This document shows, piece after piece, positions 6,144 to 7,926 of a DNA stretch of 7,926 bases. The stretch is taken from NCBI GenBank assembly GCA_031287505.1, contig JAITSW010000107.1:1-7926 (forward strand), given 5' to 3'. Positions within the stretch are counted from its first letter, which is position 1. Each line of letters starts with the position of its first letter. The DNA comes from Propionibacteriaceae bacterium. GTDB taxonomy: Bacteria; Actinomycetota; Actinomycetes; Propionibacteriales; Propionibacteriaceae. Under the pieces are notes generated by a model that saw only the letters and a program-made list of their open reading frames with translations, had not been told where the DNA came from and did not search any database. The position numbers were made by a program, and so were the translations under genes.

Positions 6144-7318
6144 TGGCTGAGCAAGAAAAGAAGAAATCCGGTATTGCGCATCGGCTCTACACGGGTGAAA
6201 TTTCGTACGACTTCGTCGGTCATCGTCGGCTTTGGTACACCGTCTCGGCGGTAATCCTCTTGGTTTGCATCCTCGGCGTTTCCATCCGGGGGCTAAACCT
6301 CGGTATCGACTTCCGCGGCGGTGCTGATTTCACCGTCCCATATTCGGTCACCGAAACTAGCGCCGATCAGGCTAGGGCGGTTGTGGAGAAGCTGAACTTG
6401 CCCCAGATGGGCGATATCACCTCGACGACAATCGGTTCTGACACCGTCCGCCTGCAGACCCGTACCCTAGAGACCGACGAGGTTACCAAGGCGAAGGATG
6501 CGCTGGCGGCTTGGGCTGGAGTGGGTCCCGAGGAAGTCGGGTATGCCTTGATCGGGGCCTCTTGGGGACAGCAGATCACCCAGCAGGCCCTTATCGCCCT
6601 AGTGGTCTTCCTGGTGCTGGTTATGGCGCTGATCTGGGTCTATTTCCGAGATTACAAGATGAGTATCGCGGCAATTCTGGCTCTGTTGCACGACTTGGTC
6701 GTCACGATCGGCGTCTATGGTTTGGTGGGCTTCACAGTCACCCCCGCCACCCTTATCGGGGTGCTGACTATTCTGGGCTATTCGCTCTATGACACGGTTG
6801 TCGTGTTCGACAAGGTGCGCGAGAACACCCGCGATTTGTTTAACTCCAACCGCACTTATTCGTATCAGGCCAATAAGTCGGTGAACCAAGTGCTTATCCG
6901 CTCCCTGAACACGACGATTATCGGTGTGCTGCCAGTGGCTGCCCTGCTAGTGGGCGGCGTCTTCATCCTGGGCACCGGCCCGCTGCAAGACCTAGGCCTG
7001 GCGCTCTTCTGCGGCATGATCGCCGGCACCTATTCGTCGATCTTCATCGCCACCCCGCTTTTGACGCAGATGCGCGAGATCGAGCCGGCGATGAGAGAAC
7101 ATCGGGCAAAGCTGGAGCGTCGCAAGGCGCGGAAGACCAAGGGTCAAGATTTTGCCGGAGCCCAGGTTCTTGCTCCCGCTGATTCCAATACCAGCACGAT
7201 TGCGCTCACCGACACCCCCGTTGACGCCCAGAAACTCGCGGTTGTCTCCCAAGCTGATCTAGAGTCGCGCGGAAGGGTGCAGCCGAGTCGCCAGTCTCGT
7301 TCCCAAAGAAAGCAGTAG
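6143..7318 (+). CDS. secF: Protein translocase subunit SecF
   Basis: SecF is the partner of SecD in the proton-driven export motor. The 391-residue protein has an N-terminal SecF signature (LYTGEISYDFVGHRRLWY, about 15-32), TM1 (about 30-48), LNLGIDFRGGADF (51-63), a small P4 extracytoplasmic domain (about 64-145), and five helices between about 146 and 308. The conserved ALLHDLVVTIGVYGLVGF (180-197) and LTILGYSLYDTVVVFDKVREN (208-228) motifs are intact; D217 in the latter is the expected proton-relay residue. The C-terminal tail (about 309-391) is cytoplasmic, basic at first (REHRAKLERRKARKTKG), then low-complexity. The start ATG 6143 overlaps the secD TGA; AAGGAGG (6126-6132) lies 10 nt upstream, a strong site. 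Coupling supports equal production of SecD and SecF. apt follows after 4 bp. Confidence 0.96.
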   Translation: MAEQEKKKSGIAHRLYTGEISYDFVGHRRLWYTVSAVILLVCILGVSIRGLNLGIDFRGGADFTVPYSVTETSADQARAVVEKLNLPQMGDITSTTIGSDTVRLQTRTLETDEVTKAKDALAAWAGVGPEEVGYALIGASWGQQITQQALIALVVFLVLVMALIWVYFRDYKMSIAAILALLHDLVVTIGVYGLVGFTVTPATLIGVLTILGYSLYDTVVVFDKVRENTRDLFNSNRTYSYQANKSVNQVLIRSLNTTIIGVLPVAALLVGGVFILGTGPLQDLGLALFCGMIAGTYSSIFIATPLLTQMREIEPAMREHRAKLERRKARKTKGQDFAGAQVLAPADSNTSTIALTDTPVDAQKLAVVSQADLESRGRVQPSRQSRSQRKQ

Positions 7319-7322
7319 CGCC

Positions 7323-7865
7323 GTGGCCGGCCTGAATCCGGATCAGCAGTTGATCCAGCGCCTCATCCGCGATATTCCAGATTTCCCAAGGCCGGGTGTG
7401 ATTTTCAAAGACATCACGCCGCTGTTGGCCGATGCCCAAGGATATCGGGCTGCGATTTCGGCTTTGGCTCAGACGGCGCCTGCGGGCATCGACGTGGTGA
7501 TCGGCATGGAGGCCCGGGGTTTCATTTTTGCAGGCCCGGTGGCGCTTAAGCTGGGCGCTGGATTCGTTCCGGTGCGCAAGCCTGGAAAACTCCCCGGGAA
7601 TGTCTACACCGAGACGTTCGCCTTGGAATATGGCCAAGAGACGCTCGCGGTTCACACCGACGCCGTAATTCCCGGCGCAAAGGTAATGGTGATAGACGAT
7701 GTGCTTGCGACCGGCGGCACGATCGGCGCCACTGCCCAGTTAGTCAAAAAGCTGGGCGCGCAGTTGGTGCATGTCTCCGTGGTTATCGAGTTGGGCTTCC
7801 TCAATGGCCGCCGGTATCTCGAAGAGCACGGCGTGGCTGGTTGCTCCGCGATTCTGACAGTTTGA
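7323..7865 (+). CDS. apt: Adenine phosphoribosyltransferase
   Basis: Apt salvages adenine: adenine + PRPP gives AMP + pyrophosphate, in the cytoplasm. The 180-residue protein shows the family's IRDIPDFPRPGVIFKDITPLL (15-35), GMEARGFIFAGPVA (61-74), the flexible-loop region RKPGKLPGNVYTETFALEYG (85-104), and the PRPP-binding loop VMVIDDVLATGGT (121-133) with its paired aspartates. Length matches bacterial Apt (about 170-185). Start is GTG 7323, 4 bp after the secF stop, with no good Shine-Dalgarno (only AAAGAAAG nearby), so translation probably relies on coupling to secF. Apt between secF and relA is the standard actinobacterial order. The stop TGA shares one base with an ATG of the next ORF. 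Confidence 0.95.
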   Translation: MAGLNPDQQLIQRLIRDIPDFPRPGVIFKDITPLLADAQGYRAAISALAQTAPAGIDVVIGMEARGFIFAGPVALKLGAGFVPVRKPGKLPGNVYTETFALEYGQETLAVHTDAVIPGAKVMVIDDVLATGGTIGATAQLVKKLGAQLVHVSVVIELGFLNGRRYLEEHGVAGCSAILTV

Positions 7866-7926
7866 TGTCCGTCAAGAGCCGCTTTCAATCTGCTGAAAAG
7901 CCTTGGATGTCCAGGCTCCAGGTTAG
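7865..7926 (+). CDS. 5' end of the next gene, probably relA ((p)ppGpp synthetase/hydrolase), partial
   Basis: An ATG at 7865 overlaps the apt stop codon as TGATG and stays open to the window edge, giving 20 complete codons (MSVKSRFQSAEKPWMSRLQV). The visible residues are basic and hydrophilic, with no diagnostic motif, as in the poorly conserved N-terminal extension of actinobacterial Rel proteins. The identification as relA rests only on synteny, since relA normally follows apt in this group. An in-frame ATG at 7907 is an alternative start. There is no strong ribosome binding site, so coupling to apt is likely if 7865 is used. Confidence 0.45.
   Translation, partial: MSVKSRFQSAEKPWMSRLQV

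Noticed and set aside
1..7926. Search for mobile elements, CRISPR arrays, tRNAs, toxin-antitoxin pairs, or a novel defence-like system.
   Set aside because: Every long reading frame with coding character belongs to a well-known housekeeping family in its expected order, and the gaps are too short to hide another gene.

Overview
This window looks like an ordinary housekeeping stretch of an actinobacterial chromosome. The gene order yebC - ruvC - ruvA - ruvB - yajC - secD - secF - apt, all on the + strand, is the classical actinobacterial arrangement, in which relA normally follows apt. Protein details agree: YebC begins MSGHSKW, SecD carries the actinobacterial TADSFIIYFERIRDE version of its transmembrane-4 motif plus a long acidic/Pro/Ala-rich insert, and a mycobacterial-type LexA box precedes ruvC. 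G+C looks moderate for the phylum (roughly 60% by eye, not computed). That would fit an Actinomycetaceae-like organism better than Streptomyces, but genus is not determinable from this sequence.

Layout. 7-783 (-): a single-domain lipoate-protein ligase A homologue, divergent from the rest, with a TTG start. 784-841: a 58-bp divergent promoter region. 842-1609: yebC, a TACO1-family translation factor. 1610-1697: a gap with a strong imperfect stem-loop (1630-1662) and, right after it, a perfect LexA/SOS operator (1668-1683). 1698-3862: ruvC-ruvA-ruvB, tightly packed (4-bp ATGA overlap, then a 6-bp gap), encoding the Holliday-junction resolvase, its DNA-binding subunit and its helicase motor. 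3863-3983: a 121-bp gap with two short hairpins and a possible promoter. 3984-7318: yajC-secD-secF, encoding the auxiliary SecDF-YajC part of the Sec translocon. 7323-7865: apt, adenine phosphoribosyltransferase. 7865-7926: the 5' end of another ORF, overlapping the apt stop codon and probably relA by synteny.

Functionally there are three modules: DNA-damage recombination repair (ruvCAB, probably SOS-induced from its own LexA-controlled promoter), protein export (yajC-secDF, proton-motive-force driven), and purine salvage leading into a probable (p)ppGpp gene. Tight spacing (secD/secF TGATG, secF/apt 4 bp, apt/next gene TGATG) suggests that the yajC-to-apt block is co-transcribed and largely translationally coupled.

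I found no mobile element, CRISPR array, tRNA/rRNA, pseudogene or obviously novel system. The points worth a second look are regulatory (SOS box and stem-loop before ruvC, hairpins before yajC) and structural (an in-frame 27-bp duplication and a lone cysteine pair in SecD).
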